A stretch of DNA of 42,944 nt from positions 1-42,944 of the forward strand of contig CAKSPU010000019.1 of NCBI GenBank assembly GCA_934486875.1. The letters run 5' to 3'. The DNA comes from an uncultured Oscillospiraceae bacterium (lineage in GTDB: Bacteria > Bacillota > Clostridia > Oscillospirales > Ruminococcaceae). Both the position numbers and the translations under genes were made by a program. The notes beneath the pieces were generated by a model that was not told the DNA's origin, ran no database searches, and saw nothing but the letters and a program-made list of their open reading frames with translations. Below, piece by piece: positions 1 through 8,094 of the stretch. How positions within the stretch are numbered: the first letter of the stretch is position 1; each line of letters begins with the position of its first letter.

Positions 1-17
1 CCCTAACAAATTCTCTC

Positions 18-46
18 TCTAAAACGTTCCGGTGGAACGTTTTAGA
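18..46. repeat. Perfect 13-bp inverted repeat
   Basis: A 13-base arm (18-30) is followed by the loop GGT and its exact reverse complement (34-46). The core reads ACGTTCC-GGT-GGAACGT. It has no T-run on either side, so it is not a standard terminator. It could be a protein-binding site or an RNA hairpin of a gene beyond the window edge. Function unknown. Confidence 0.5.
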
Positions 47-109
47 CAAAGCAACTCCCCCGTGCTTTTTGTACAGCTTGCACAAACCAAATATCTTTTT
101 TGACAGTCT

Positions 110-150
110 AAAGCGGTCTGCCTTCATTTTGAAAGCAGACCGCTTTTGTT
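110..150. terminator. Stem-loop terminator beyond galactokinase
   Basis: A 12-bp perfect stem (110-121 with 135-146, arms AAAGCGGTCTGC / GCAGACCGCTTT) has a 13-base loop. The T-rich tract (TTTTGTTTTAT) lies on the plus-strand side. On the minus strand, which would end the galactokinase operon, the trailing tract is weaker. It may therefore serve a plus-strand gene outside the window as well as the aro/gal operon. Confidence 0.6.
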
Positions 151-163
151 TTATCAGAATAAA

Positions 164-1408
164 TTACATAACGGAAACTCCGCCTACAGGACGGATATAC
201 AGCTTGTAGCAGCTGCCCTGTCCGAACACCTTTTCCATAGTTTCGGAATATGTATCAAGGAGATCTGTAGGGACGAAAGCCTGAATAGTGCCTGCAAATC
301 CGCCGCCGTGAACTCTTACAGCACCTCTGCCGCAAAGAACATTTTCGGAAAGATACAGACCCATAACAAGCCCCTGCTCTTCGGGGGACTTTACTGCAAA
401 AACGTTCTGGAGATACTTGAATGAGCTGTTGCCGCTCTCGGTTATGAGCTTCAAAAAGCCGTCGATATCGCCGCTTCTCAGTGCAGCAGCTTCCTTTCCG
501 ACTCTCTCATTGTCGTCAAAGAAGTGGAATGCTCTTGCCACAGCTCTGTCGCCGCAGACCTTGCGGACATCGGCAATATTTTCAATAAGCTGCTCCTTTG
601 TGATGTCACGTAGCTCGGATTTACCGAAGAATTTGGCTACAGACTTCATCTCAGCAGGGATAGCCGCATATTCGGGAGTAAGATCGGCGTGATTTCCCTT
701 TGTGTCAACGATGCAGAGGTTGTAGCCCGATGACGCAAAATCATAGGAAACAGAGTCGATAACGGGATTTGAGGTGTCCTTGAAATCAATGGTGATAAAT
801 CCGCCAACGGAGGAAGCCATCTGATCCATAAGACCCGAGGGCTTGCCGAAATAAGCGTTCTCGGCATACTGTGCGATCTGTGCGATCTTTACAGCGGATA
901 CCTTGCCGTCGTTGCAGAGATGAGAGAAAATAGTTCCGATAAGCACCTCAAAAGCTGCGGAAGATGAAAGACCGCTGCCTTTGAGCACGTTTGATGTGGT
1001 GTATGCCTTGAAGCCGCATACATTATATCCTGCATTCTTAAAGCCTGCCGCAACTCCTCTTATGAGCGCCGCAGAGGAGTTTTTCTCTTTTTCCTTTATT
1101 TCAAGGTCGGAGATGTCAACAACGTCCTCAGGGAAGCCTTCGGACTTTACCGAAACAACGTTTCCTTCGCAGGGGGATACAACGGCGATAACGTCAAGTC
1201 CCACAGCCGCAGCCATAACGCAGCCTCTGTTATGGTCGGTGTGATTTCCGCCGACCTCGGTGCGTCCCGGTGCAGAGAAAAGTCTGATATTGTCTGCCTT
1301 GCCGTAAATGTCCTCAAAGCTTTTTACAGCGGCTTCATATCTTGTTTTCTGCATTTCAACGGCATTTGCTCCGTAGAGCTTTTCAAGTGTTTTTTCACTT
1401 ACGGTCAT
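164..1408 (-). CDS. galK: Galactokinase (GHMP kinase family)
   Basis: Predicted 414-residue cytoplasmic kinase that would phosphorylate galactose at C1 in the Leloir pathway. The N-terminal galactokinase signature reads GRTEVGGNHTDH (about residues 49-59), the clostridial form of GRxNxxGEHxD. The GHMP ATP loop GSGLSSSAA lies near 145, and the C-terminal GGGFAGT motif is present. Start chosen at 1408 because AAAGGA sits eight bases upstream; a longer reading frame to 1468 would run into the upstream gene. It is the last gene of the aroB-aroA-aroC-DUF4364-galK run, 16 bases after DUF4364. No other Leloir gene is nearby, so substrate assignment rests on family motifs; another sugar kinase of the GHMP group is possible. 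Confidence 0.88.
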   Translation of the reverse strand: MTVSEKTLEKLYGANAVEMQKTRYEAAVKSFEDIYGKADNIRLFSAPGRTEVGGNHTDHNRGCVMAAAVGLDVIAVVSPCEGNVVSVKSEGFPEDVVDISDLEIKEKEKNSSAALIRGVAAGFKNAGYNVCGFKAYTTSNVLKGSGLSSSAAFEVLIGTIFSHLCNDGKVSAVKIAQIAQYAENAYFGKPSGLMDQMASSVGGFITIDFKDTSNPVIDSVSYDFASSGYNLCIVDTKGNHADLTPEYAAIPAEMKSVAKFFGKSELRDITKEQLIENIADVRKVCGDRAVARAFHFFDDNERVGKEAAALRSGDIDGFLKLITESGNSSFKYLQNVFAVKSPEEQGLVMGLYLSENVLCGRGAVRVHGGGFAGTIQAFVPTDLLDTYSETMEKVFGQGSCYKLYIRPVGGVSVM

Positions 1409-1424
1409 ACTGATCGTCCTTTCA

Positions 1425-1988
1425 TCAAAGGTATTTTTCAACATCGGGCTCTTCTTCGGAATTGTCAAGAAGATATCCCAGAATTTTTTTGTATGCTCCC
1501 GAGGGATTGCTCCTTATCCTTTCGGCGATAAGCTCGCCCTGAGACATATCGGGAGCAAAAAAATCCATATTTATAAGCTCTCTGCTGCCGTCAGACAGCA
1601 TAAAAGTTACCTTACAGCCGTCGGATATCTCATTAACATTGCAGGAGCACATCTGCTCATTCTGCTCCCTGATAAAAAATCCGAATGCCGATCTGAGCAG
1701 CTTTTTTCTGAATACAAGGGGAATGTAGCGGTTGAAATATTCCGAGCCCAGCCTGCCCTTTTCGGTAAGGGCAATGCTGCCGCCGTTGTTTATCACAGAG
1801 CCGTTTTCTGTAAGCTCTGTCACTGCGTCGGAATAGTAAAAATAGTTTATAACGCCGCTGTCCTCCGAGATGAGCCGAAGCTGCTCCTCGGTAACGGGGC
1901 GGTCAAGCTTTTCAAGAATATAGCACAGCAGAATTTTAACGCTGTGAACGGAGTTAAGCTCCGGGCTTGTCATCTGCTGACCCGACAT
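1425..1988 (-). CDS. DUF4364 family protein
   Basis: Predicted 187 residues. The N-terminal part (ILLCYILEKLDRPVTEEQL, then a stretch ending in LTEKG) looks like a winged-helix fold of the DUF4364 family found in Clostridia. The C-terminal half is a mixed region of unknown role. No membrane segment or signal peptide is visible. The start at 1988 is supported by AAGGAG about nine bases upstream; a longer frame to 2048 would overlap aroC and lacks a ribosome site. It lies 40 bases after aroC and 16 before galactokinase, so it is very likely co-transcribed. DNA-binding function is suggested by the fold only. Confidence 0.75.
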   Translation of the reverse strand: MSGQQMTSPELNSVHSVKILLCYILEKLDRPVTEEQLRLISEDSGVINYFYYSDAVTELTENGSVINNGGSIALTEKGRLGSEYFNRYIPLVFRKKLLRSAFGFFIREQNEQMCSCNVNEISDGCKVTFMLSDGSRELINMDFFAPDMSQGELIAERIRSNPSGAYKKILGYLLDNSEEEPDVEKYL

Positions 1989-2028
1989 TTTCCTTTTCTC
2001 CTTTTTTCTCTGTGCTATCCTTACCCTT

Positions 2029-3120
2029 TCAGAAGTTGGGGTAATCAAGCATATGTGAAAGTATTGCGATGTTTGCGGCAGCCTCGACTACGGGAACAGC
2101 TCTGAGCACAACGCAGGGGTCGTGTCTGCCCTTTATCTCAATGGTTGAATTGGTGAGATTTGAGTAGTCAATGGTTTCCTGTGGCTGAGCGATAGAGGGA
2201 GTGGGCTTGAAAGCCACTCTGAATATGATAGGCATACCGCTGGAAATTCCGCCCAGAATGCCGCCGTGGTTGTTGGTCTTTGTCTTGACGTGACCGTGAT
2301 CGTCAACGTAAAAATCGTCATTGTTCTGGCTTCCGAGCATTTTTGTTGCCGCAAAGCCTGCACCGAACTCTATGCCCTTGACTGCGGGAATGCCGAAAAC
2401 AAGCTGTGCAATTGTGTTTTCAAGTCCCTCGAACATAGGGGAGCCGATGCCTGCGGGAACGTTTGTTATCGCACACTCAACAATGCCGCCCACGCTGTCC
2501 ATACATTCCCTTGCCTTGGCAATGTCGTTGTACATAGCCGTACCCTTTTTGTCGTTGATAACGGGAATTTTTTTGTGGCGGATATCAATTATAGTTTCCC
2601 TGTCGATATTGCAGGGGTCAAAGGCGGTGTCCTTGATGTTGTGTATCTGAGCGATGTGAGCGCCTGTGTAAATGCTCCTGCGCTCCAGTATCTGACCGCA
2701 GACAGCTCCCGCAAACACGATAGGAGCGGTAAGCCTGCCCGAAAAATGACCTCCGCCACGGACATCATTGAAGCCGTGATATCTCACTGCGCCCGTGTAA
2801 TCTGCGTGACCGGGGCGGGCAAGGTGTGATACGTTCTTGTAGTCATTTGAATGCTGGTCATTGTTCTGAATGAGCGCCATAAGGGGAGTTCCCGTGGTGC
2901 GGTTATTCAGCATTCCCGACATAATGCTGGGCATATCGGTCTCCCTGCGGTGAGTTGATGTGGCATCATTTCTCGGCGCACGGCGAGCCATAAATTCCTT
3001 AAGCTTTTCGATGTCGATATATTCTCCGGGAGGAAGATTGTCAATGGTCACGCCGATAGCGGGACCGTGAGACTCCCCGAAAAGGGAGATGCTGATGTTG
3101 TGGTTCCAGAATGAGGACAT
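2029..3120 (-). CDS. aroC: Chorismate synthase
   Basis: Predicted 363 residues, the usual length. It converts 5-enolpyruvylshikimate-3-phosphate to chorismate, the last shikimate-pathway step, using reduced FMN. Family signatures are clear: GESHGPAIG near residue 15, RRAPRNDATSTHR (about 47-59), GHADYTG near 105 and RYHGFNDVRGGGHFSGR near 113-129. The start at 3120 has GGAAGGAG just upstream. Third gene of the minus-strand aro cluster, directly after aroA (about 30-base gap). The protein is full length with no missing core motif. Confidence 0.97.
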   Translation of the reverse strand: MSSFWNHNISISLFGESHGPAIGVTIDNLPPGEYIDIEKLKEFMARRAPRNDATSTHRRETDMPSIMSGMLNNRTTGTPLMALIQNNDQHSNDYKNVSHLARPGHADYTGAVRYHGFNDVRGGGHFSGRLTAPIVFAGAVCGQILERRSIYTGAHIAQIHNIKDTAFDPCNIDRETIIDIRHKKIPVINDKKGTAMYNDIAKARECMDSVGGIVECAITNVPAGIGSPMFEGLENTIAQLVFGIPAVKGIEFGAGFAATKMLGSQNNDDFYVDDHGHVKTKTNNHGGILGGISSGMPIIFRVAFKPTPSIAQPQETIDYSNLTNSTIEIKGRHDPCVVLRAVPVVEAAANIAILSHMLDYPNF

Positions 3121-3150
3121 AGGTTTGTTTCTCCTTCCATTTCGCTTGGC

Positions 3151-4377
3151 TTACAATACTTCAAACTGTCCGCCGAGCGATTTGAAGTCGTCAAAGAATC
3201 GGGGATAGCTCTTGTTCACATTTTCTGCACCGTGAATGATGACGGGTGCTGTGGAGGCGGTTGCGGCAATGGCGGCTGCCATTACTATACGGTGATCCTT
3301 GCAGGAATCGACCTCGCCGCCCGTAAAATTGTCGATATGATCCATTGTAAGAAAATCATCGCCTGCGGTGACTTTTCCGCCGATCGAGTTGAGGGCGTTT
3401 GCCACGCACACAAGTCTGTCGCTTTCCTTTATTTTGAGCCTTGCGCCATTGACTATCCTGGACTGACCCTTCGTCATAGAGCCAAGCACCGCAAGAATGG
3501 GTACAAGGTCGGGAATATTTCCCGCATCAGCGGTGAAAGGCTTCATTTCCTTGCCGCAGGAAGCGATTATATTTAAAATTTCCTTGTCGCCCTGAACGGA
3601 ATCGGGGTCAAGGTTGGTAACATTTATTTCCGAGCCCAGGGCATTTGCCGTAAAGAAAAACGCAGCCTGAGAATAATCGCCCTCCACAGCTGTCCGACAG
3701 GGCTTGTATTTCTGACCGCCCTTTATAAGATACAGGGGCAGACCGTCAAGCTTCATCTCACGTATGTCAATGCCGAATTTTTTTAGCGCCGCAATTGTCA
3801 TATCCGCATAGGGCTTTGACTGGAGAGGAGATGTGAGCTTTATAGCCGAATCCTCCCCGCATAATGGGAGAGCCAGCATAAGTCCTGTGATGAACTGGGA
3901 CGAAACATCGCCTTCAAGTGCGTATTCGCCCGCTCTCAGCTTGCCTGTTAATGTTATTGGCAGACCGCTCTGAGGCTCAAAGGTAACGCCCTTTTTCGGA
4001 AAATCCCTTGTATATGGGGTGATCGGGCGCTGGGGGAGCTTTGCGTGACCGTTCAGGGTTGCGGTCGTTCCGAGAGCTGCCGCAACTGGGATTATAAACC
4101 TAAGGGTGGAACCGCTTTCGCCGCAGTCGATGTCAGCCTTTTCCGCAGGCGTTTTTATTCCTCGGACGGTGTATGTACCGCCGTCTGAGAGCACGTTTGC
4201 GCCCAGAGCTTCCATTGCCTGAGATGTAACGGTTATGTCGTTTGAGTCCGTGACGTTGGATATTTCCGAAATGCCGTCTGCAAGAGCGGCGGCGATTATC
4301 ATTCGGTGGGAATAGCTTTTTGATGAGGGAGCGCTCACCGTTCCGATGAGCTTGGAGGGATAGATTTTAATGTCCAT
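3151..4377 (-). CDS. aroA: 3-phosphoshikimate 1-carboxyvinyltransferase (EPSP synthase)
   Basis: Predicted 408 residues, close to the family norm. It joins phosphoenolpyruvate to shikimate-3-phosphate. Visible motifs: the N-terminal SSKSYSHRM substrate loop (about 18-26), GESGSTLRF (about 86-94), LPQRPITP (around 114), the catalytic-loop signature KESDRL, and DHRIVMA near the C-terminus. No shikimate kinase gene is found beside it here. The ribosome site (AGCAGG) is only moderate. It lies between aroB (21-base gap) and aroC, so a single transcript is likely. Confidence 0.96.
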   Translation of the reverse strand: MDIKIYPSKLIGTVSAPSSKSYSHRMIIAAALADGISEISNVTDSNDITVTSQAMEALGANVLSDGGTYTVRGIKTPAEKADIDCGESGSTLRFIIPVAAALGTTATLNGHAKLPQRPITPYTRDFPKKGVTFEPQSGLPITLTGKLRAGEYALEGDVSSQFITGLMLALPLCGEDSAIKLTSPLQSKPYADMTIAALKKFGIDIREMKLDGLPLYLIKGGQKYKPCRTAVEGDYSQAAFFFTANALGSEINVTNLDPDSVQGDKEILNIIASCGKEMKPFTADAGNIPDLVPILAVLGSMTKGQSRIVNGARLKIKESDRLVCVANALNSIGGKVTAGDDFLTMDHIDNFTGGEVDSCKDHRIVMAAAIAATASTAPVIIHGAENVNKSYPRFFDDFKSLGGQFEVL

Positions 4378-4398
4378 ACAAGACCTGCTTTCAAGGAA

Positions 4399-5454
4399 TT
4401 ATTTAAGAAAATCTTCAAAGTCCTTTACGGACATTTTTACAGCCGATGAAATGCCGATATCCGAGCATATGATGACACTGATGCTGCTGCCTGCACGCTT
4501 CTTGTCGTTAAGGCAGGCACCGCCCAGCTCATAAGTCTGAGGTTCAACGGTGATGTCAAGGCAGTATTTTTTCAGCACAGCCATAAGCTCGTCTGTGAGA
4601 CCGCTTCTGCACATATCCCTGCTTTCCGCAAGGCGTGTGACCATTTCCATACCTTTTGCAACGGCACGCCCGTGGGAAATGCCTGTGTAGTGGTAATACT
4701 GCTCAATGGAATGACCGAGGGTGTGACCGAAATTCAAGAGCATTCTTTCGCCCTTGTCAAATTCGTCAGCCTCCACAACATCACGCTTTATGGATACGCA
4801 CTGAGCGATAATGTCCTCCATTACTTCCCATATGCTGTCGATATCGTGAGCCGCAAGTGTATCAAAAAGTGAAGCGGACTTTATCATTCCGTATTTGATG
4901 ACCTCGCCCATTCCGTCAACGAGAAAGTCACGGGGGAGAGTTTTAAGCGCTTCGATGTCGCAGAGAACAAGCTTCGGCTGTTTAAAAGCGCCCACAAGGT
5001 TTTTGCCCTCGGGAATGTCGATAGCGGTCTTGCCGCCCACGGAGGAATCCACCTGAGCAAGAAGTGAGGTGGGGAGCTGAACAAAGTCCATTCCTCTCAG
5101 ATATGTTGCAGATGCATAGCCTGCCATATCCCCTGTAACGCCGCCGCCGAGAGCTGCAATGCAGTCGGTGCGGGTGAAATGGTTTGCTGCAAGGAAGCTG
5201 TAAATTTTATTAAGGGTGTCCGAGCATTTGGAAGCTTCGCCGTGGGGAAAAGTAAAAACGCTCACGTCAAAGCCCGCTTCGGAAAGAGAGCTCTTTACTT
5301 TGTCCGAATAAATGCCGCTGACGTTGTCATCAGCGATAAGTGCGATCTTTTCGGCTTTTGTGACTTTTTTAACGTACTCTCCGCAGCTTTTCAGAAGCCC
5401 TTCGCCGATAATGACATCGTACTTTTCGGAAGCGTTTACGGTAATGGTCTGCAT
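4399..5454 (-). CDS. aroB: 3-dehydroquinate synthase
   Basis: Predicted 351 residues. NAD- and metal-dependent cyclisation of DAHP to 3-dehydroquinate, the second shikimate step. Motifs: GGGVTGDMAGYAS (NAD/phosphate binding), QVDSSVGGKT, the zinc-ligand regions MGEVIKYG and NFGHTLGHSIEQ, and SHGRAVAKGM. The start at 5454 is preferred because GAAAGGGTG lies seven bases upstream; a frame extending to 5481 adds nine residues without a ribosome site. It is the first aro gene, 66 bases after the LRR lipoprotein gene, with a stem-loop between them. Confidence 0.96.
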   Translation of the reverse strand: MQTITVNASEKYDVIIGEGLLKSCGEYVKKVTKAEKIALIADDNVSGIYSDKVKSSLSEAGFDVSVFTFPHGEASKCSDTLNKIYSFLAANHFTRTDCIAALGGGVTGDMAGYASATYLRGMDFVQLPTSLLAQVDSSVGGKTAIDIPEGKNLVGAFKQPKLVLCDIEALKTLPRDFLVDGMGEVIKYGMIKSASLFDTLAAHDIDSIWEVMEDIIAQCVSIKRDVVEADEFDKGERMLLNFGHTLGHSIEQYYHYTGISHGRAVAKGMEMVTRLAESRDMCRSGLTDELMAVLKKYCLDITVEPQTYELGGACLNDKKRAGSSISVIICSDIGISSAVKMSVKDFEDFLK

Positions 5455-5464
5455 AAAATAACAC

Positions 5465-5509
5465 CCTTTCGGAAAAATCAAGTGACTCTGTTTGAAAGGA
5501 CAGAGTCAC
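5465..5509 (-). terminator. Stem-loop between LRR gene and aroB
   Basis: A perfect 10-bp stem (GTGACTCTGT 5482-5491 with ACAGAGTCAC 5500-5509) has an 8-base loop. Read on the minus strand it is followed by TTGATTTTTCC. It probably terminates or attenuates transcription leaving the LRR gene before aroB. Confidence 0.55.
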
Positions 5510-5520
5510 ATTTTGTCGCA

Positions 5521-6561
5521 TTACTCAGTCACAATAACGCAGTCGGGCAGATGCTGTCCGAGATATTCAAGCTCATTGAAGTCCGATGAGGTCTTAAGGT
5601 CAATGTTGATGATGTACAGCTTTTTCAGCTCAGTCAGCTCGTAAACGGGACTGAGATCGGTAATGGGATTGTCGGACAGCTTGAGCCAGCCCAGTGTCCT
5701 GAGCTCTGCAAGAGGGGTAATGTCGGTTATCTGATTGTTGTTTATGTATATCTCGGTGACAGCGGACATTCGCCACAGCGGGAAAATGTCTGTTATCATA
5801 TTGTCCTGAAGGTGGACACGATCCATCATTGTCATACCTTCAAGAGGGGAGATATCGGTTATCCTGTTGTCATTCAGCTTCAGAAGCATCATACTTTTCA
5901 TATCTTTGAGAGGGGAGATGTCGGATATCTCATTGTCCGAAAGGTCAAGATTTGTAAGCCCGGTCAGATTTTTCAGCGGGGAGATATCGGTTATAGCATT
6001 GTCTCTCAGATAAAGATTTTTCAGATTTGTAAGCCCCGAAAGGGGAGTGAGGTCTGAAATATTGTTCTTGAAAAGGGACAGTGTCTGTAAATTTCTGAGA
6101 CCTGTAAGAGGAGTAAGGTCGCTGATGTTGTTCTGATAGATGTGAAGCTCGGTGAGGTTCAGCATATATTTCAGATCGGCAATGTCCTCGTTGGTAAGTC
6201 CCATATTGTTAAGGGTGAGCGATGTGAGAGTGGTGGGGTATTCCACGCCCTTTATGGTAATGGTTTCGGGAAGATCCGCCATAGCTTCTTCCTTTGCGCT
6301 CACAGCCGCACTGACCTCGGGAAGGTCGGAGCCGTTCAGGTAATCGGCTTTGGATTTGGGAATAAGAGTGGGTGCAGCATCTGTCTGGACCTCGGCAAGC
6401 TGACTTTCGAGGTTGTCCACCTTGGAAACAAGCTCGTCCTTGGAAAGCTCGGAATTACCCGAATTTGCGGCAGATACGTCACCTGAGCCGGTACAGCCTG
6501 TGAAAAGGGAAAGCATAGAAATGACAGCCATAAAAACTGCCGCAGCAGACTGTTTTTTCAC
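5521..6561 (-). CDS. Leucine-rich-repeat lipoprotein (internalin/SDS22-type repeats)
   Basis: Predicted 346 residues. The N-terminus is a lipoprotein signal: KK, a hydrophobic run, then LFTGC (lipobox, Cys about 23), so the protein should be anchored on the outer face of the membrane. A short coiled-coil segment follows (about 40-60). From about 105 to 320 there are about ten 22-residue repeats of the form L..L.L..N.I.DI.PL.., typical of bacterial SDS22-like LRRs. Start at GTG 6561: AAGGCGGTG precedes it by six bases; an upstream GTG at 6570 lies within that ribosome site. A consensus promoter lies at 6625-6653. A binding or adhesion role is inferred from the repeats; the partner is unknown. 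Confidence 0.88.
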   Translation of the reverse strand: MKKQSAAAVFMAVISMLSLFTGCTGSGDVSAANSGNSELSKDELVSKVDNLESQLAEVQTDAAPTLIPKSKADYLNGSDLPEVSAAVSAKEEAMADLPETITIKGVEYPTTLTSLTLNNMGLTNEDIADLKYMLNLTELHIYQNNISDLTPLTGLRNLQTLSLFKNNISDLTPLSGLTNLKNLYLRDNAITDISPLKNLTGLTNLDLSDNEISDISPLKDMKSMMLLKLNDNRITDISPLEGMTMMDRVHLQDNMITDIFPLWRMSAVTEIYINNNQITDITPLAELRTLGWLKLSDNPITDLSPVYELTELKKLYIINIDLKTSSDFNELEYLGQHLPDCVIVTE

Positions 6562-6624
6562 ATTGAGCACCGCCTTTCATATTGTGGTATCTTTATATAT
6601 ATAAGAACATACCTATACATCATT

Positions 6625-6653
6625 ATTATAGATTATTTTTCCTATGTTGTCAA
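6625..6653 (-). promoter_or_regulatory. Sigma-A promoter of the LRR gene
   Basis: On the minus strand TTGACA (6653-6648) and TATAAT (6630-6625) are separated by exactly 17 bases. It is correctly placed to start the LRR lipoprotein transcript about 60 bases before its GTG. Confidence 0.85.
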
Positions 6654-6665
6654 TACTTTGGGCGA

Positions 6666-6709
6666 GAAAAAATAAAAACCCGAACCGTCTCGGAGTGAGA
6701 CAGCCCGGG
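6666..6709 (-). terminator. Terminator of the zinc-ribbon gene
   Basis: On the minus strand an imperfect stem (CCCG..GTCTC / GAGAC..CGGG, 6679-6709, loop ACTCC) is followed by TTTTTATTTTTT. It is a strong intrinsic terminator about 30 bases after the zinc-ribbon stop codon. Confidence 0.85.
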
Positions 6710-6738
6710 TAAGACTCAAAAATATACAAGTCCCGGAA

Positions 6739-7014
6739 TTATTCTTCCTTCATCTTAGCGAAGCACTCGCTGCAGTAAACGGGACGATCCTCTCTGGGTC
6801 TGAAAGGAACTCTTGCTACACCGCCGCAGGAAGCGCAGGTAGCTTCGAACATTTCTCTTTCACCCTTAGCGCCGTTCTTGCGTGCGTTGCGGCAGCTCTT
6901 GCATCTCTGAGGCTCGTTCTCGAAGCCCTTTTCAGCGTAGAACTCCTGCTCGCCTGCAGTGAATACGAACTCCTGGCCGCATTCCTTGCATACTAATGTC
7001 TTGTCTTCGTACAT
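6739..7014 (-). CDS. Small zinc-ribbon protein, four CxxC motifs
   Basis: Predicted 91 residues with four CxxC pairs at Cys 9/12, 38/41, 60/63 and 81/84, giving two zinc-binding units. The first half matches the short zinc-ribbon domain common in Firmicutes; the second matches the CxxC repeat of small putative nucleic-acid binding proteins. No membrane segment. GAGGG lies upstream of the ATG. It stands alone with its own terminator. Nucleic-acid binding is the usual prediction but is not shown by the sequence. Confidence 0.85.
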   Translation of the reverse strand: MYEDKTLVCKECGQEFVFTAGEQEFYAEKGFENEPQRCKSCRNARKNGAKGEREMFEATCASCGGVARVPFRPREDRPVYCSECFAKMKEE

Positions 7015-7044
7015 TTGATTTCCCTCGCTTAAATAAATTTTATT

Positions 7045-7113
7045 GGACCTGAGGACGGACTCACACCGACACCTTTGATAAACAACGCTCTAAAAGATTA
7101 AGCTACTTGGCCA
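7045..7113 (-). other. Degenerate tRNA-like sequence
   Basis: On the minus strand, upstream of the zinc-ribbon gene, a stretch carries TAGCTT...TAGAGC, the normal U8/D-arm layout, and later GTCGG-TGTGAGT-CCGTC, which resembles a T-arm with a 7-base loop. The anticodon stem does not pair well and the acceptor ends pair poorly. It looks like a decayed tRNA gene or a chance match. I do not assign an anticodon. Confidence 0.3.
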
Positions 7114-7172
7114 TATATACATAAATGATATGCCCCGTAAAACGAAGCAGACTCACAGATGTGCGTAAATTT

Positions 7173-7769
7173 TTATTCGCCGCTGCCCGAGATAAGCTCT
7201 CTCAGCTTTGCTCCCGCACGCCCTGCGGCATTTTTGGCGGATTTTTCCGAAATGCCTGTTTTTTCTCCGATCTCTTCAAAGGAAAGACCCGAGATATGAA
7301 GCAGAAAGCAGCGCTTTTCAAGCGGTGATAATGCGTTTTCAAGCTCTTTCAGCAGCTCTCTCTGAATGATGATACTTTCGGGAGTGAGAGTGCTTGCGGG
7401 CTCAATATCTTCATCGCTGCCGTTTTCGACAGCCTGCTGTCCTCTCAGCTTTGCAGCTGCCGTTTTCATACGGTTCGAGATGCAGGAATATGCATATGAA
7501 GAAAATTTTGCACCGCTTTCAGCCTTGAAACTCCTGATACCGCTGACAAGCCCCAGCATACCCTCCTGCACGAAATCATCATAAGCGGAAGAGTCGGGAC
7601 ATATCGCCGCCGCCCTGCTTTTTACAAGGGGAAAATAGCGGTAGATAAGCTCACTGTAGCAGGATACGCAAAGCCTGTCCTTCTGACATATGGCAGCCAG
7701 CTCTTCATCAGAGCGTTCCGACAGCGCATCGCACAGTTTACTTTTATTTTCACTGCGGTCAGCCGTCAT
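7173..7769 (-). CDS. RNA polymerase sigma-70 family factor, SigH-like
   Basis: Predicted 198 residues. Region 2 is recognisable (LIYRYFPLVKSRA, then YDDFVQEGMLGL and KFSSYAYSCISNRM). Region 4 carries the HTH (LSPLEKRCFLLHISGLSFEEIG then GISEKSAKNAAGRA). Overall layout is like the sporulation/competence SigH group rather than ECF or primary sigma factors. Start at 7769 has GGAGG seven to eight bases upstream; the longer frame to 7793 has no such site. A sigma-A promoter lies at 7861-7889. No anti-sigma gene is adjacent. The regulon cannot be inferred. Confidence 0.85.
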   Translation of the reverse strand: MTADRSENKSKLCDALSERSDEELAAICQKDRLCVSCYSELIYRYFPLVKSRAAAICPDSSAYDDFVQEGMLGLVSGIRSFKAESGAKFSSYAYSCISNRMKTAAAKLRGQQAVENGSDEDIEPASTLTPESIIIQRELLKELENALSPLEKRCFLLHISGLSFEEIGEKTGISEKSAKNAAGRAGAKLRELISGSGE

Positions 7770-7860
7770 AGCATATCCTCCGAGAAAACACATTGCAGAT
7801 AAATACCTGCCGCAAATAACTTTCTGTCATACGCAACAGGATATTGTTTTGCTTTTAATC

Positions 7861-7889
7861 ATTCTAACCTATTTAATCCTTTTTGTCAA
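7861..7889 (-). promoter_or_regulatory. Promoter of the sigma-factor gene
   Basis: On the minus strand TTGACA (7889-7884), a 17-base spacer and TAGAAT (7866-7861). The leader before the start codon is about 90 bases. The rest of 7890-8020 is AT-rich with nothing further recognised. Confidence 0.75.
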
Positions 7890-8022
7890 GAGCCTTTTTA
7901 ATAAATTATAAACTTAATTCAAATATTTGGTATAAAAGTTATTATTTATACGTTGCTTTTGTGCATATTGCTGATTAATACCTGTAATTTTTACAGCTTT
8001 GGGCTTATATTGGTTTTTTACA

Positions 8023-8052
8023 TTGACAAATCTGCGGCAGCGATGCTATACT
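8023..8052 (+). promoter_or_regulatory. Promoter of tcdA
   Basis: TTGACA (8023-8028), an 18-base spacer and TATACT (8047-8052), about 40 bases before the tcdA start codon. Confidence 0.7.
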
Positions 8053-8094
8053 ATAAAATATGTATATGAAATAATAATGAAAGGCTGATATATA

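Noticed and set aside
2266..2829. 187-residue plus-strand open frame
   Set aside because: Antisense of aroC, whose motifs fill the same stretch.
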